Positions 9,731 to 22,413 of a DNA stretch of 64,000 bases are shown in pieces. Location of the stretch: NCBI GenBank assembly GCA_018287875.1, contig JAGVVL010000018.1, forward strand, positions 372,001 to 436,000, written 5' to 3'. Source of the DNA: Nigrospora sphaerica. Lineage: Eukaryota > Ascomycota > Sordariomycetes > Amphisphaeriales > Apiosporaceae. Each line of letters opens with the position of its first letter. Positions within the stretch are counted from its first letter, which is position 1. The notes beneath the pieces were generated by a model. That model was not told the DNA's origin, ran no database searches, and was given only the letters and a program-made list of their open reading frames with translations. A program made the translations under genes and the position numbers.

Positions 9731-11329
9731 GGGGTTCGCGTTGCGTCAAGGATAGGCGAGTGGTACGCGAGTGAAGGAATCGGGATGGTTTGACCCGGCG
9801 ACGGGATGGAATGCGTGTCACGGTACGAGATAACAAGAATTTGGCGATACATATGTCGAGTGGCGCGTGCTTCACTAAGAATCCGAGTCAAAATAGATAA
9901 ATTCCGAAATGGGCAATGCCGATCCCAACGCTCGTCGAGGCCGTCGGGCGCGACGTGTGTGTGTGTGTGATATGGATGTGGGAGATAGGTAAGAAGATAC
10001 GAGGTCGAAATATTGGGAGGATGGAATGATGGACGTGTATGGCTGCCCAACGGGCCTGTTGATGGAGGCAGTTCAACTAATTCACAATTTACGGAAGGCG
10101 CCATTTGCCTAGTGAGGCATCGAGGGTGGGGTGACGTGTGAGAGCGATACTGCCTGCCACTCGGCCGTAACCCGCCCGGGATTGGCCTGAAGTACTGGAC
10201 AATACGTGACTCTTCTATCTCCGACATCATTTCATTCTATGCCGTACATGGGTTCATCTATTCGACGTTCACTGGCGCTGACGGTGCATGCAGGCGACGT
10301 GGCGTTGGCAATTGCGGATGGGATTCAAGAGAATGCGATCGGGCGGCGATGTGGATTTGAAGAGGGGACTGATTACTATGGATGGACGGTTGAAGCTTCC
10401 ATGCCCCGCACATACACTGGTGGGAGCTCTCAGTACGTACCTACGTATCTACGTTTTTACCTAAAGCGGGCGCGAACAGCGTTGGACATGGAAAGTGGAA
10501 ACTTGGGACTTGTTCATCGAGCGACAAGATCTATCGGACGGGGTGAGATGGACCCGTAGAAATGCCCACGTGGTGCGGAAAGTACCGAATCCCAGCGTCA
10601 ATCCAGACAAAGTCAATTCAGAGAGGCGTAGGTACAGCTTTCCAGTTCGTTCATCCCTCTCGGCGCCAATCCTAGGATTGCACAGACGGTGTAACTCACG
10701 TTTCCATCACGTTCCTATTCCCCTCCCGTTATCCACCTCATAACATGATGGTGGCACTCCCATCGTCCCATCGCGCTCACACGTGCTCTCTCTCGCACGC
10801 CACCTCTGTCGGCCACGCTCGCGGCGTTCTATGTACTGCAGTTGAAGGCGCTTATCCCTTTACGCGCTCCGCTCCATTACACGTGCTCCGGTTGTTGTAA
10901 TTAGCGATCTTGCCAACTGTGCTAATAGACGAACTACGAGTTGCCTCTGCAGACGGCTGTAGCGAAGTAGAAGGGCAGGTCGACATGTTGCTACTTCATT
11001 TTTGCCCTGCCAAATCCACAGTACTGGTAACCTGATCTGTGCTGGCAGCCTCTCAGCTGAAGAGGATACCCCCAATTCCATGATGACGCCTCAGCGCCGA
11101 GAGCAATAGTGCACCAACCCCGATGGCACATACACTTTTCCCGATCCCTTTTCATGCCATCAAGAATGTTGGTCAACAACTCCTTACAAAGGTCAGCATT
11201 AAATCCAGCCCCAAACTGCTCCGGCCGGCCACCAAGTCATATTCCCCTCTCTTCACGATTAATCAAGCACGACGTACCATGACTGTCTGGGAACCTCCTC
11301 TATGATTTTTAAAAACTTCTGCATTTGTT
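9731..11329. other. Intergenic, no supported gene
   Basis: A (GT)n microsatellite lies near 9954-9969. Open frames at 9706-10230 (minus) and 10206-10559 (plus) show no motif or convincing composition. No RNA gene was recognised before the 5S gene at 11330. Confidence 0.4.
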
Positions 11330-11448
11330 ACATACGACCATAGCTTCCAGAAAACTCGGGATCCCGTCCGCTCTCCCATAGATAAGCTGGAAAGCGCCGA
11401 ATTAGTACTAGGGTCGGTGACGACCTGGGAATCCTCGGTGTTGTATGT
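11330..11448 (+). rRNA. 5S ribosomal RNA gene, copy 1
   Basis: A 119-nt stretch beginning acatacgaccatag and ending gttgtatgt, the fungal 5S ends that pair as helix I. It contains the tcccgtccgctc loop region and a ggtcggtgacgacctggg block near the 3' end. A T-run directly follows (11448-11451, then more T), the usual RNA polymerase III stop. Helix II differs from the common ascomycete form, yet both sides have changed together (cttccag against ctggaaag), so it should still fold. The sequence at 24761-24879 is identical on the other strand. Dispersed 5S genes of several isotypes are known from Pezizomycotina such as Neurospora. Confidence 0.9.
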
Positions 11449-11614
11449 TTTTCCTTTTTGATGTTTTGCCACCCTCTCAAGTCACTGTCAAGTTTCCCCA
11501 TTCCATCATCCATCCCTTCTTTCACATCGATCATTCATCCCTTCACATTCCAAAGTCATCACCGCCAGAACACCAGAAAACCTTGACTGCTCTCCCCTCG
11601 TCTATCGCTCCATC

Positions 11615-12401
11615 ATGGACCCAAAGACTCCCAGCCGCAAGCCCCGCGTCAAGGGCATCGTGTAGAGGTCAACACTCGCCCCTCGAAGTTGGTCTACCCC
11701 GCCTGAGGGCTGTCAACTAACTAACGAGTCGACAGAGTCCGACCGAGGATTTGCCGACTACCCCAGCTCTATCGTAATTGAGACGCCTGGCTACCGCGCC
11801 CGCTTCCGGGTACATGCCGTCCCAAGCTCGTCACGAGGCCAAGGTGCTAACCGAACACTGCCATAGAACTCGGAGTCGAGCAATGCTGGCAGTCGTACCA
11901 GAAATCACCCCTCGACGCCGATGCGATCGATGCAGACGCCGGCCCTGCACGTCAAAATTGGGTACGTCCCTCCCGTGTTTGTGAGAGTGGTGGACCGTTT
12001 CAAATCCTCACTGACGAACACTGGCGCGGAAGCCTCAGTCGCCCATCGCCGAGAGCTCTCCGAAGATCATGCCCCTCACGTGTACAACTCGGCCGGTGGA
12101 GACGCCCGCCGCAGATTCTGTGTACAACGCTTCTGAGCCCTGCGAGGTTCGATACTGATATATTCTGCTACAGAAGCCCGAGACATCCGAGCCAGAAGCA
12201 TTCGAGACCGAGGCTACGGATAACGAGGCATCCGAGGCTACCGATGCCAAGATGGCAAAGCCTGAGACGGAGACGGAGCCCATGGTCGCCTCCCTCCAAA
12301 AGGAGCCGCAGGCTGTCCAGGCTGAGACCGTGAAGCTCAAAGCTGCACTTCAAGCTGTCAAAGCCAACGTCAGGGAGCTGACAGGCTCTCACCAGGGCTG
12401 A
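11615..12401 (+). CDS. Multi-exon gene for a small acidic protein of unknown function
   Basis: The last two exons are well supported. 12039-12119 reads SPIAESSPKIMPLT and is bounded by cag and gtgtac; 12174-12401, after ctgctacag, reads KPETSEPEAFETEATDNEAS and ends in a short helix, VQAETVKLKAALQAVK, before TGA. The 54-nt intron between them keeps the frame. Upstream, an ATG at 11615 (MDPKTPSRKPRVKG) after a pyrimidine-rich leader, an exon near 11734-11806 (SDRGFADYPSSIVIETPGYR) and one ending near 11961 look real, but their exact joins are uncertain. Introns with ctaac branch sites separate them. The product is mostly disordered, rich in Glu, Thr and Pro, with basic N-terminal residues. No family is recognised. 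Confidence 0.5.
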
Positions 12402-13572
12402 AAGAGGGCAAGCCACAACGATCATGTTCAATAACAGCCATCTGAACATTAACCACAGTCGGAAGGCACGCTTCCGACCAGGGAGCACCAACATGACAAC
12501 AGGTCGCCCGCCAGGAGCACAGCCAGGAGAAGTAAACATTAGTATTATCACATCATATCATGGGAATATAGGCATCTCTCATGAAGTGGCCGGGTTGATC
12601 AGCACATCTACTGAATCCTCCTATACTGAGCGGTTTTCGTAGCTGGATGAAGAGAAGTCTCCTTATCATCCCTTATATCGATTTCATCTGTCTGACAGAC
12701 TCGAATAGTCGCCGGCAAGCAATGTACTTTAAAACCACTACTGTTAGCATACGCTGCCTCCGATCATGAGACGACGCATGTTTAGCTTTACCAGTTCTAT
12801 ATTCTCCATCTTACAGTGAGCGGATAGCTTACTTCATGTGTCTTCAAGATACCCACGTCGTTGCTGGTGTTACTGTTCCTGAAACCTGAGGAAATGAGGC
12901 CCAGTCCCAAGATAGGCTGCTGCTAAGGACGCTATGGCATTACTCCCGATGGACCTAAATATTACCGAAGTTTTACAGCTGCGAAAGTAGGCTTTTAAAG
13001 ATATGACTGTCGATGAGCTTTCTACGTCGGCGCTACGGCTTAGGATACTTCCGTGATGTGGTCCTCAGCGATGTTCCATTGCCGGATGATTAAGTCGAAA
13101 GATAACAGGACCGAAATAGGTTCTCCAAGGTACGCATGCATTCAGGGCGCTAGTGATAAGTGGCAAGCGAACTATTGAACGCATGCCAAGACGGCAGCGC
13201 CTGGGCATCGCCCAATTCTGTCCTTCACCTGCAGATAAGGCCACAGGGTCAAGCCGAAATTGGAAGGTCACAGCCGATTTTCATGCAATGCCCAGAACCG
13301 TTGGCCCAGGGAACCGTTCACGCTCTAGCTGGCATTAGGCAGGTATTTTAGGCGCAACGTCCCGTATTGCAACAAGTGAGGCACGAGATCCCGTATTACC
13401 AAAAGTACGACCCACATGGGGCGGTGATGTGATGACCGGGGTTGAACACAGCTGCAAAAATGGTACAGCAGGCACAATGCCAGTTCATATAAACCTCGAG
13501 CGTCAGCGTACGATATGCAGCCAATTATGATAACGTATCCTCCAGTCCGCCGACGTCTATCCAGCCGACAAG
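12402..13572. other. Intergenic, no supported gene
   Basis: Upstream of the protease gene. No coding frame longer than about 100 residues looks real and no repeat or RNA gene was seen. Confidence 0.4.
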
Positions 13573-16500
13573 ATGCGTGTGGCTGCCACCGCCTTATGGG
13601 CGGCACTCGTTGCCGCTCACGAAGTGAGAGCTGCCGCTGATGGATCTGAGGAGGCGTCCAGCGCCGTCATCGCAAAGCACTACATCGTCGAGTACGAACC
13701 CGTGAGTGATGCCCTTGTAAACCCTTGGGAGTACTGTGGCACTAAACCCGCGCGGGTAGGGGACTTCACGCATGGCATCCGTCGACGACGAAATCGTTGT
13801 GCTGAAGAGCTTCGAGTCAAGTGTGTTCTCGGGCGCCCACGTCCAGACAGACACCTATAACCTGGACACGCTCGCCCGCGTGCGGGGCGTCAAGAATGTC
13901 TGGCCCAACCAGCAAATTCAGCTTGCGCCCACGGAGCCTCTCGCGCGGCCCGGCGCTTTGGCCGCGTCGGGCGAGTACGACCCGCATAACGCCACGGGGG
14001 TCGGCAAGCTGCACGCGCTGGGCTTTTACGGCGAAGGCGTCGTCGTCGGCGTCGTGGACACGGGCACCGCGTACAAGCACCCGGCCCTCGGCGGCGGGTT
14101 CGGGCCCGGCTTCAAGGTCGAGGGCGGTTATGACTTCGTCGGGGACCGGTCCTGGCCCAACGGCGGCACCAAGGAACCTGACGGGGACCCTGACGACCAG
14201 CAGGGCCACGGAACGCACGTGGCCGGCATCATTGCGGGCGAGTCCGACTTTGGTTGGGTCGGTGTGGCCCCCAAGGCCACCCTTCGCTCCTACAAGGTCT
14301 TTAGCCAAGCGGGAAGCACGGATACGGCGACGCTCATCGAGTCATTTCTGATGGCCTACAGCGATGGCGTGGACATCATCACGGCGAGTATTGGTGGTGC
14401 CAGCGGCTGGGCGGAAAACGCCTGGGGCGTAGTGGCATCGCGGTTGGTGGATGAGGGCGTCGTCGTGACCATTTCGGCTGGCAACTCGGGCTCGGACGGC
14501 CCCTTCTTCGGGACGAATGGCGCGTACGGTACCAACGTTGTCGCCGTCGCCTCCATCGCGTCTGAGAGGTTGCCGGCCACGCCGTTCGCCATCACATTTA
14601 ACGAGGCCGCAGGTGGCAACTGGACTGATATCGAGGGTTACCTTCCGGCTTCTGGCTACTATCCCCCCAATATCGCCGACTGGGAGGTGCGTCCCATGAG
14701 CTTCAATACGTCGGCACCGGCCGATGGCTGCGAGCCCTACCCGGCCGACACGCCGCGGCTCGAGGGCGTCATTCCCATGGTCCGTCGCGGGACATGCTCC
14801 TTCGCCATCAAGCAGACGAACCTGGCCGCGCTGGGTGCCGAGTACATGCTGTTCTACAACAACGAGAGCCCCATGACGACGCCCTCGAGCGTCGACGACA
14901 CAACGCATATTGCGCTAATCACGGCCGAGCTGGGCGCCGCCGTCATCGCCACGGTCAAGTCCGGCGGAAACGTCACGGCCGACTTCTCGGTGAACCCGGA
15001 GCGTCCCGTGGGCGTCGGGTACGCGGCGGGCGGCCTGGCCAGCACCTTTACGAGCTGGGGCGGTACCTACGACCTGGCCATCAAGCCCGACGTCGCCGCG
15101 CCTGGCGGCAACATCTACAGCACCTATCTGGATGGCGGCTACGCCGTGCTCAGCGGCACGTCGATGGCCTGCCCCTACGTTGCCGGCGTCGCCGCCCTGT
15201 ACATTGGCGCGCACGGCGGCCGCGCCCGCCACGGTCCCAGTTTCGCGCGCGCTCTCGGTCGCCGCCTCATCGCCAGCGGCCGCTCCGTTCCCTGGTACAA
15301 CGGCGCCGGCGGGCCCAACTACGACCTGCCCGCGCCCGTCGCCCAGGTCGGCACGGGGCTCATCGACGCCTTCAAGGTCGTGCGCTACAAGACGGCCATC
15401 GACTTTGAGAAGATGGCGCTCAACGACACGCACCACTTCAACCGCTACCACAGCGTCCGGCTCACTCACGACGCTGACGCCGAAGCGCCTGTGACATTCC
15501 GCTTTACGCAGGAGCCGGCTGCTGGGTTCGAGGTGGCCGGCTGGTTCCCGCTCGGGACGACGCCAGGCGAGTACCGCGTTAAAAAGTTTGAGGAGCTCAC
15601 GCCGAAACCCCTTGTTGTGCCGGCGTTCCTCCCAGACACCGTTACGCTGCGGCCCGGCGAGACAAAAGACGTCCCGTGAGTTGTTACCCTCCCACTGGCT
15701 AGAACCCCCCCCTCCCTTTTTTTTGCGAGACTCTGACACCTCGTCAACACCGTAGGATAGCCTTTGACCCACCCGACAGGCTGGGCTGGAACTCGTCGGC
15801 GCTGCCGCTGTATTCTGGCAAGGTTTTGATTTCCGGCAGCAATGGCGAACAATTCTCTGTGCCATACATGGGTGAGTGGACACCTTCCCATCCCTGTGCC
15901 GTTGGAGTCAACGACGTAAAAACACAAGTCGGCGACATGTAGACTTTGGTCTTTGAGGAAAAGGCTGACGACGAACCGTCTTCCACCCAGGGATCGCCAG
16001 CAACCTCGAAAGAGAGGTGAAGCCCATCTTTCGTACTACCTACCCGTTTTCCAAGTCAACTGTGCAGTTTATCGACATCAAAGAGAAGCCATAGTAAGCA
16101 TTACCCACTAGAGTTTTGCACATCTAATCTGTAGGTTGCTGACATCCCAAACTCATAGCTACACCTTCAATCTCTCCACGGCTGCTCAGGACTTCCCTAA
16201 AATCTACACCAAGCTCGTCTGGGGCACGCGCGAAATCCGTTGGGACGTAAGTATTCAGCAACCTTCAGCATCACCGTCTCAGTTCTTTTGTTTTCCTAGT
16301 GGCTGCTTCGTTACGCTGCCCCGGAGTTTCCGGGCTGAGCCGACACAGAACGCTTGCTAACACGTACCTATTTTCTTGACCCAGATTTTCGAGGCGGACT
16401 GGCATGAGTACAGCTGGACCTACCCGCCCGTGCCCGGAGAGGCGGGCTACGTAGGCACCGTGGCGTCGTGGGTGGGCGCAGGACAGGTCGGTAGCTTCTT

Positions 16501-16828
16501 CGACCCGGCTAGGCAGGACGCCGACGATACCTTCTCGTTCCCCGTGCGCGACGTGACGCGCAACGCCTTCTCGGCCCTCTCCTTCGGCGAGTACTGGTGG
16601 TTCGGCAAGCTCGGAAACGGAAGCCAGATCGCCAACGGGAAGTATACGTGAGTCCCCCAAGTCTGTTGCTTCTCTGGATGCCCCACCCGACGACGCTGGC
16701 ATAGTTTGCTGACACTGTCTGTTTCAAGCATGCGATTCGCGGCGTTGCGTCCGTTTGGAAACCCTGCCGCGGCAGATAACTGGGATGTCTTCCAGGTTCC
16801 GCAGATCCAAGTTCTGGGTCACTATTAG
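13573..16828 (+). CDS. Secreted subtilisin-like serine protease (S8A, PA domain type)
   Basis: Seven exons: 13573-13701, 13760-15675, 15756-15871, 15991-16093, 16159-16246, 16385-16647 and 16729-16828. The joins keep the frame and give 904 residues. A signal peptide (MRVAATALWAALVAAHEVRA) is followed by an I9-type propeptide (YIVEYEPG..FSGAHVQTD), then the peptidase with Asp143 (VVDTGT), His193 (GHGTHVAG), Asn285 (SAGNSG) and Ser511 (GTSMACP). A protease-associated insert lies at about 365-415. The C-terminal 250 residues form the Fn3-like part found in C5a-peptidase-type subtilases. All catalytic residues are present, so it should be an active extracellular endopeptidase used for feeding or host attack. 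Introns 4 and 6 have clear gctgac branch sites. GC content is higher than in the surroundings. There are no clear cluster partners nearby. Confidence 0.92.
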
Positions 16829-17222
16829 GTTACTACCTCGATAGTACGATTGCCGTTTTCGTTCATTGTGCTGGCCGTAGTCATCTAAATTACCGACGGC
16901 GCATAAATGGAAGCCTGTATTACGTCTATGAAATTCCAGTTTCCATACCGAACTTTCCCATTTCGGTGCTTAATGCTTGGCCATCAGGTTGTCCTTAGCC
17001 GTGGTGGCGTGTTAGCACGGTCCACCATCATGGTTTGTGTCGAGCTCGACTTCACCCTAAGAGAGTGGGGATCTACAGGCGGAGTTAAAAGGTCAGCGAC
17101 CACAATTCGGCTTAAATGCCCGCGCCGCTGGCGCCTGGCTTAGGGGGCTCCATTCCAGGGGTAGCCTTGTTATTGGGCAACCCTCCCATGCATCTACTTC
17201 GTGTGGATGAGGTACATAACTA
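16829..17222. other. 3' flank of the protease gene
   Basis: No gene seen. It ends at the TA target of the mariner element. Confidence 0.4.
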
Positions 17223-18592
17223 CAGTGGGGTGTTAAATCTGACCACTTTCTAAGTCACTTTTTATGCAGAGGTCTCCGCGCCAAGAAGCTATACCTATTC
17301 TGTCTAGTAAATATTTAGTAGAGGAGCCTTCAATACAACTCTTTTCGCGTCTTACATACGAGGTTATTTACGTCAATATTTTCCATTACTGCTACCACCA
17401 CCGCCACCGCCGCCATGCCACCGACGAGAGGCTCAGAAGTCTCAGCATGCCTCCGTAAGCAGATTATTCGCTTAATGGACCAAGGCTTTAAGCCCACACG
17501 AATTTGGCGCGCTATGGAGTCAGAGGTGACTATGGGAGGGGTTCGATCGACAATATGCGCTGAGAAACGCCGTCGCGAGGCTGGTGAGGCCTCAACGTCA
17601 CTTCTCCCTCGAGGGAGACCAACAAAACTCGACGCCGCCGACCGCGAGAAGCTTAAAAACGCCATCAATGAGAAGCCAACGATAACGAACCGCGTATTAC
17701 TTGCAATTATCGATAATAAAGTGTCCCTTCGTACGCTCCAACTAGCGTTACGTACTATAGGTGAGCGTCGATGGCGCCAGCGGTAAAGACCCTTATTTAC
17801 GCCGGAACACGCTCGTAAGAGGCTTAAGTGGGCTCGCCGCCACGAAGACTGGACCGTCAATAACTGGAAACGCGTCTGTTAAACTGACGAGGCCACTATC
17901 GAACGCGGCGTCGGTAAGAAGCCTAAATGGACCTTCAATTCGCCGCGTGAACAATTACAACAACACGACGTTACAACGTACACCGCGAATAAGGCCGTGA
18001 GACGTATAGTATAGGGAGGCTTCTTATATAACCGGCGTACGCACCTCCAAGAGCTCTTCGGCGACCCTGAGTCGGCTCGAGGGGGTGTCTCGTCTAAGGT
18101 TATTTATACGCTTTATTCTCATTGCCTCCCATGGCTGCTATCTGGAGGGAAAATCTTTATGCACGATAACGCCAGGGTACATACCGCTGGTATTGTTAAG
18201 CAGCTATTAGAGCGTATAGAGGTGGAAGTCATAATCTAGCCGCCACATAGCCCAGGCCTCAACCCTATTGAGAATCTCTGGGCGCTATTTAAAGCAGAAA
18301 TATATCAGCGTCATCCCGAGCTTAAGACGGCGCCGGATAACGAGACGACGTTACAACGTCTCGTTATTGCTGTAAAAGAGGCCTGGTTAGCAATAAGCTG
18401 CGATGTCCACCATGCCCTCTCCAATAGCATGGTAAGACGCGTCCAAGCAATAATTGCAGCGGAGGGATGGTACACAAAGTATTAATCCTTAGCGCTAAGG
18501 AGTTACTAAACAAAATAGGTGTAGTTTCTTAGCGCGGACACCTCTGCATAAAAAGTGACTTAGAAAGTGGTCAGATTTTTAACACCCCACTG
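17223..18592 (+). mobile_element. Tc1/mariner-type DNA transposon, complete with TA duplication
   Basis: Inverted ends start cagtggggtgttaaatctga at 17223 and finish with the complement at 18592. They match over about 60 bp with few differences and are flanked by TA at 17221-17222 and 18593-18594. The length is 1370 bp, normal for the family, with one transposase gene inside. The ends look usable but the gene has four internal stops. Confidence 0.95.
17415..18485 (+). pseudogene. Tc1/mariner transposase with four in-frame stops
   Basis: One frame runs from MPPTRGSEVSACLRKQI to a final TAA at 18483. The N-terminal paired helix-turn-helix region covers about residues 1-110. The catalytic part has TDEATIERG (first Asp), FMHDNARVHTA (second Asp) and HSPGLNPIENLW (Glu) with 34 residues between the last two, that is DD34E. 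Stops are at 17784, 17880, 18012 and 18237. Those at 18012 and 18237 stand where the family has Trp (TGG to TAG) and that at 17784 fits CAA to TAA, all CpA to TpA changes. There is no frameshift, so inactivation is by point mutation alone. Confidence 0.92.
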
Positions 18593-18594
18593 TA

Positions 18595-20028
18595 GTAGCA
18601 CGGCTAAGGCTGTGAGTAGCTTCGGCCTCTGGAGCCGCTGGAGCCGTTGGAGCCACTAGAGATCATTTGGGACAGCACTGGTTACTTAGTGACAGGGATT
18701 CTCCCGGTACGTGGATGCCCAGCCGGTGCGCCAGCCAGGCCTTCGTCATCGTCGCTCCATGACTCATCACATCTCGAAAACGATGCAACCCGAATAAGAC
18801 GGCGACGCCCGAAAATGGGCGACGGATTGATGACCCGATCGAATCGTCGAGAGCCAGGTGTCCGTCAAGGCGCCCGCACCCCGGGCGAACAGCTCGGACA
18901 GCTAACCATGCCCACCCCTCGGACCGACTTTCGAGGCATAAGTTCCCTCTTCTTCTCTTTTCTCACCTCCCGGCGACCTAGCAATTGCCCGGCTTGCGTC
19001 CGCCTACGAGGACATGAAATGTACCACTATTTGGCCTCCTATCCGTCCGGGGATATCGGGCTACCGTGTGAGCTTTTCTTCCGAGACCTGCTAAGTCTAC
19101 CTGCGTACATTTGGACTGACGACCAGGGCTTCCATCATTAACGGCCCCTTCCACATATCCTGTGCCCACCTTCTTCCACATTCGTCGCTACCTCGGCATC
19201 CACCCTGCCCTTTTAGCCCAGCCTCAACTTCGCTCAACGAACCAACGATCCACACGAAGTCGCCATTAGAGTCCCACGAACAAAGCTCACGCCGACAGTA
19301 AACCAGCCTGCCGATCATCTCTTCGACACAAGTACCGCACAGCCTCGGCCTTGTGCGAACACCAGACATGGGCTCACGAAAACGCCGCTTCATGCCTACA
19401 CTCACGCATACACAGACACACATAAACGCACGCTGCACTCGTAGTCGCCCAGGGCCTGGACCTACAACACGTCGCCCGACAAGACGGCAGTGGCGTAGAA
19501 AGAGGCGGCGCGAGGCAGCGCAGCGCATTCGCGTGCTCGAACACAATGGTTCGCTTGAACTGCGCCTGCCATTAGGGCGGCTTGCTCGAGAGTTCGCCTA
19601 GCTTGGAAGTTCTCGGCAAGCGGCAAAGGCGGAAGTCATCCACTAAGGCGGCCCAGATCCCCAAATTGGATGGTGGCTATAGACCCTGCAAAAGCTAACC
19701 CGACGTAGGAAAAGTGATGCGCTCGGTGGGGAATGCGCGTACAGCTGACTGGCTGGCCCTACAAGATTAAAATTCGAGGCTCGAACGAGGGTAAGCAAGC
19801 GCCCCTGCCCAGCCCACTATTAACGGGGTTTTCTTTTTCAGCTGACATCCACGAAGCATGGGGGCCGACGTCGTGATAGGTTCGATGGCAGGGTGCACAC
19901 GAGCGCTGCATTGGACCGGGGGCCGGCTTACCTCTGGTCTTTTCCTACGTCCATGGCTGCCCGTCGGCCAATTCTTTCTTTTCCTTCTCGGTCCTCCATC
20001 CCCCAACACAGAGCACCACCTGTCCGTC
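18595..20028. other. Intergenic, no supported gene
   Basis: Open frames at 18647-19141 (plus) and 19097-19546 (minus) have low-complexity composition and no motif. Short CA-repeat character near 19400-19430 explains the Cys-Val run of the minus frame. Confidence 0.4.
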
Positions 20029-21007
20029 ATGGCTTCGGCGACGTGTCTTTGGCTGTGGTGTCTCCTGGCGGCCGTGGGCGCCAGCGGCATCAGCACGATA
20101 AGAGATGACAGCACCAACCGCTGGGTCACTCCGCCCGTCGACGGCGCCAACCACGACTACACGGGCAACCCGCAGTACAGGGTCGGCGAACGCGTGCAGT
20201 TGGAGTGGCGCACCAACGCCACCGGCCCCGTCGACGTCGTCATGTTCCAGGACAAGGGCGAGAACAAGGGCGCCATGATTGTCGGTACGTAGCGCCGCCC
20301 GGTACTGCTGACGCCTCGCGCGGGCCCCGACGCTGACGGGGAGGAAACCGGAATCGACGAGCATAGCGGGTACAAGCCTCACAACCTACACCTGGACCGT
20401 ATCGTACGGCGGGCTGAACAAGAGCCTCGGCAACGCCTTTTGGCTTGAACTCCAGGGCTTGCCCGTGCGCGTGGCCAGCCACTACTTCTTCATCGACGAC
20501 GCCGTCACCACCTCCACCACCACCGCTTCTTCGGCCTCCGCCACTCCATCGTTCACGGGGACGACGACCTCGCCCTTGGCCAGCATGACCCACAGCGCCG
20601 CAGCGTCCGCGACACCGGATACGAGCAGCAGCAGCATGGACCGCGGGACCATCGTCGGCATCGCCGTCGGCGCAACGCTGGGCGGCTTGCTCGTCGTCGC
20701 CCTGGCGGCCTGGTGGCTGGTCCGGAAGCGCAAGAGGCCCGTCCCCGAGGGGGCCGAGAAGTCGGCCTTGGGGACGACGAGCCCCATGGGGGCCGACGGC
20801 GTCTCGTACGGCTACAGTCCCATCGGGGAGGGGTATTACGAGCACGGCCACAAAGGGCCACAGTACGACGCGGCCGAGATGTCCTCGATTGTACCCCCGG
20901 TTGAAATCTCCTCTACCCGGCCGCCGGCCGAATTGCCATCGTATCGACCGCCTGCCGAGCTGGATGGCATGCCCGAGGGTTATGGTTCGGATTCATTCCG
21001 AAGATGA
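20029..21007 (+). CDS. Single-pass membrane protein with Ser/Thr-rich stalk
   Basis: Two exons, 20029-20284 and 20367-21007, joined across an 82-nt intron (gtacgt to catag), give 298 residues. The ATG at 20029 yields a signal peptide (MASATCLWLWCLLAAVGASG). Residues 40-115 form a beta-rich ectodomain (YRVGERVQLEWRTN, TYTWTVSYGG) that resembles small Ig-like fungal surface domains, though I cannot name the family. A Ser/Thr-rich stalk (about 132-175) probably carries O-glycans. One membrane helix lies at about 179-203, followed by RKRKRP. The cytosolic tail of about 90 residues has Pro-rich repeats (STRPPAELPSYRPPAEL). The layout is like wall-stress sensors of the WSC/Mid2 kind, but WSC cysteines are absent. 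Confidence 0.8.
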
Positions 21008-22413
21008 GGGTGCAGTGGGGGGAGGAATGGGTATAGATTTCCAAGGGGCAAAATTAAACGCTCTCCTTCAATGTTACCATTTTGCGTGTGCTGCCCCCGT
21101 GGGTGTTGATGGCCAGTCTCCCTCAGCGCTTCCTTTTCCGGCCCCTAGAGCATAAATATCAATAGCTCATTAGTGGGCAGAACCCCCGGCGGACATCCAT
21201 GTTTGGCGGGGTGCAGCGTGAGGTCTGTCACGCACCTTAATCGCATCGAATTATGCACCTAGTAAAATTAGTAAAATTACACTCTTTCCACGATTCCATC
21301 CGTTACAGGTTGTTACTATTCATGACGGGAGCTCTGCGCGACTACCGGCCAATTCATTTCTCGATGCTTGCGGCGAAAGAGCAAAGGGGGGAAGGAAGGG
21401 AGGTTTAATGGTTTGTCTTGTTCTCAGCTGTTCTAGGCCCTTCTCCCGTTTCTTTTTCGGGGCGCGGATAGCCGGATCTGGCGAGTCTTGGTCGCTCTCA
21501 TCCTCGATGAAAGAGTTGCGAGCCGAATCCCGCGACTCTATCAACAGCTCGTTGCCGGGAAGCACTGCCAGCCCAACCCAGGCCTTCTTTGTTACTTCTT
21601 CGTTCGGGAAAGGTGCTCCGGCCCCATCTCTGGATGACAGTGTGTGCAGTACTGAGGACCTGGTCCCTAATTAACCACACCTGGCGTTATACCAGGATCC
21701 TTTCCTCCTTAGCCTAGTTACCCCCAGCTAGACTTAAACCTTCTGACAGCCCGTGCCTCGTTTTTCTTTGCCGTGACACCCGCGCCCGCTATTAATAAAC
21801 ATATCGCTAACCCTACCCTTACCTTTCGTCGAGACTTCCGTAACTTTACAGTGGGTACTATTAAACGTAAATTGCGCGTTACTATCATTGTCTTCAAACG
21901 AAACTCTCCTTAACCTCGGCGTGGATAACGGTGTGTTCTATGTAGACGGTAAGATTTTAGACCTTGCATAGTGAGGTTTAAAGTTGGTCCGTACCGGCAA
22001 CGCCGGAAACTCTGCTTCAATCCGCATCCGTTTGTTCTCATAGTCCCGCTACGTTTATCTTGTAAGTGAGAGGCCATTTACTAATATGTGAATATATAGG
22101 GCGCTATTACCATGTAGGGTAAAGTGGGTAGCTTATTAAATATCATGGAGGATGCCAGGTCGATGTGTTTACGTACCTTACTTGACGAAGAAAAGCCGCG
22201 ATTACATTAGAAGGCTTTTATGCACGGGTGGGACCGTGAATCTGGTATGCCACTGGAGACCCTTCACCTTCACCCTCGATCATCGTAGGCATTGAAAGTT
22301 TCGTTTATACCGCGCCAGTTTCGTTTCAAATACATCCTTTCGTCTCATTTCAATAGTCCAATTCCCGCCCGCCCCTACTCCATTTTATCCTCTCCGACTT
22401 TCTCGCCGACAAT
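21008..22413. other. Intergenic, no supported gene
   Basis: A frame at 21408-21674 has no recognisable features. From about 21780 to 22320 composition becomes more AT-rich, possibly old transposon sequence. The last 100 bases before 22414 are pyrimidine-rich with a ccaat site (22349-22353), fitting a promoter and leader for the next gene. Confidence 0.4.

Noticed and set aside
11263..11472. Short open frame shared, inverted, with 24666-25043
   Set aside because: The shared 119 nt is a 5S rRNA gene, so the similarity is not from protein coding.
13817..15927. Long open frames on both strands inside the protease gene
   Set aside because: They are shadows caused by high GC; the spliced plus-strand frame has all catalytic motifs.
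19097..19546. 149-residue minus frame with a Cys-Val run
   Set aside because: The run comes from a CA repeat; there is no motif or signal peptide.
20029..21007. WSC-type stress sensor
   Set aside because: The layout fits but the cysteine-rich WSC domain is absent, so only a generic membrane protein is called.
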